Shown here in pieces: positions 6,355 to 6,630 of a stretch of 6,630 bases of DNA. The stretch is from Leptospiraceae bacterium (GTDB taxonomy: Bacteria > Spirochaetota > Leptospiria > Turneriellales > Turneriellaceae), in assembly GCA_016788945.1 (NCBI GenBank), contig JAEUSA010000032.1, positions 1 through 6,630 of the forward strand. Direction: 5' to 3'. A model generated the notes under the pieces. The model was not told the DNA's origin. It saw only the letters and a list, made by a program, of their open reading frames with translations, and did not search any database. Each line of letters begins with the position of its first letter. Position 1 is the first letter of the stretch. The translations under genes were made by a program, and so were the position numbers.

Positions 6355-6630
6355 ATGACATCGATGTCAGTTTTTGAACGTATCGTTGCGTACGCCGACC
6401 CGGAAAAAGGACTCAGCGCAACAAAAATCCCGCAACATATTCAAAAAATTAATGCGTGGCAGACCATCTCGATGCTCGCGGCAATTTTGCATGCGAAGAA
6501 GAGCCCCTACTTTAAAAAGGTAAAACGCCCGACAGCTGATGCCATCTCGCGCGCACAGTACCTTGCTACCCTCGCGATGTTCTACGATTTCGATGATTTT
6601 ATGTTCGCGGGTCATACCGGTCATTCGTCG
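6355..6630 (+). CDS. MmgE/PrpD family protein, N-terminal part (cut by window end)
   Basis: A reading frame of 92 codons opens at ATG 6355 and runs off the window without a stop. Codon use resembles the conserved genes here (many GCG, CTC, ATC), supporting a real gene. The visible end, residues 76-92, reads FYDFDDFMFAGHTGHSS. A DFDD followed by a GHxGHS-type motif is what I expect early in the MmgE/PrpD superfamily, which includes 2-methylcitrate dehydratase and cis-aconitate decarboxylase. The preceding residues (about 33-75) are helical and consistent with the family's all-helical N-terminal domain. ATG 6364, three codons in, is an alternative start; an in-frame stop at 6283-6285 limits extension and there is no other in-frame start between. 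No Shine-Dalgarno is visible before either. The exact reaction cannot be assigned without the rest. Confidence 0.55.
   Translation, partial: MTSMSVFERIVAYADPEKGLSATKIPQHIQKINAWQTISMLAAILHAKKSPYFKKVKRPTADAISRAQYLATLAMFYDFDDFMFAGHTGHSS

Noticed and set aside
6367..6624. 85-codon minus-strand frame at the right edge
   Set aside because: The plus strand here carries an open frame with family-like motifs and matching codon use; the minus frame has neither.

Overview
The window reads as a compact, moderately GC-rich bacterial chromosome segment with one divergent gene pair at its centre and no RNA genes, insertion sequences or CRISPR. The organism cannot be fixed from the sequence alone. The order aroA-cmk / rpsA / ABC-2 permease together with the protein character would fit a non-model Gram-negative such as a leptospiral-type spirochaete (for example a Turneriella- or Leptonema-like genome), but this is a low-confidence guess.

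Left half, minus strand (3974 down to 1): a three-gene unit. The first gene is a fused AroA-Cmk protein: EPSP synthase of the shikimate pathway, then cytidylate kinase. Eight bases after its stop comes rpsA, which encodes ribosomal protein S1 with six S1 repeats and whose Shine-Dalgarno overlaps the aroA-cmk stop codon. Last is the first 67 codons of an ABC-2 type membrane permease, whose probable GTG start overlaps the rpsA stop. The spacing implies one transcript with translational coupling. cmk next to rpsA is a familiar bacterial arrangement; the aroA fusion puts aromatic biosynthesis, CMP/dCMP phosphorylation and translation on the same message.

Centre (3975-4098): a 124-base divergent intergenic region that must carry the promoters for both directions. 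It holds an 8-bp palindrome, CGTATACG, that could supply a -10-like TATA on either strand.

Right half, plus strand: a 547-residue major facilitator transporter of the metabolite:H+ symporter type, with a periplasmic insert of about 115 residues. It is followed by an unrecognised 173-codon reading frame with more A/T-rich sequence and many cysteines, possibly an exported beta-rich protein. The last gene is the 5' end of one running off the window edge, whose visible protein resembles the N-terminus of the MmgE/PrpD family.

The most unusual non-coding signal is an 18-bp perfect inverted repeat with a 4-base loop (2728-2767) lying in frame inside the aroA part. It encodes a Ser/Gly/Pro-rich stretch that looks like an insertion relative to ordinary EPSP synthases. 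No clearly new multi-gene system was found.
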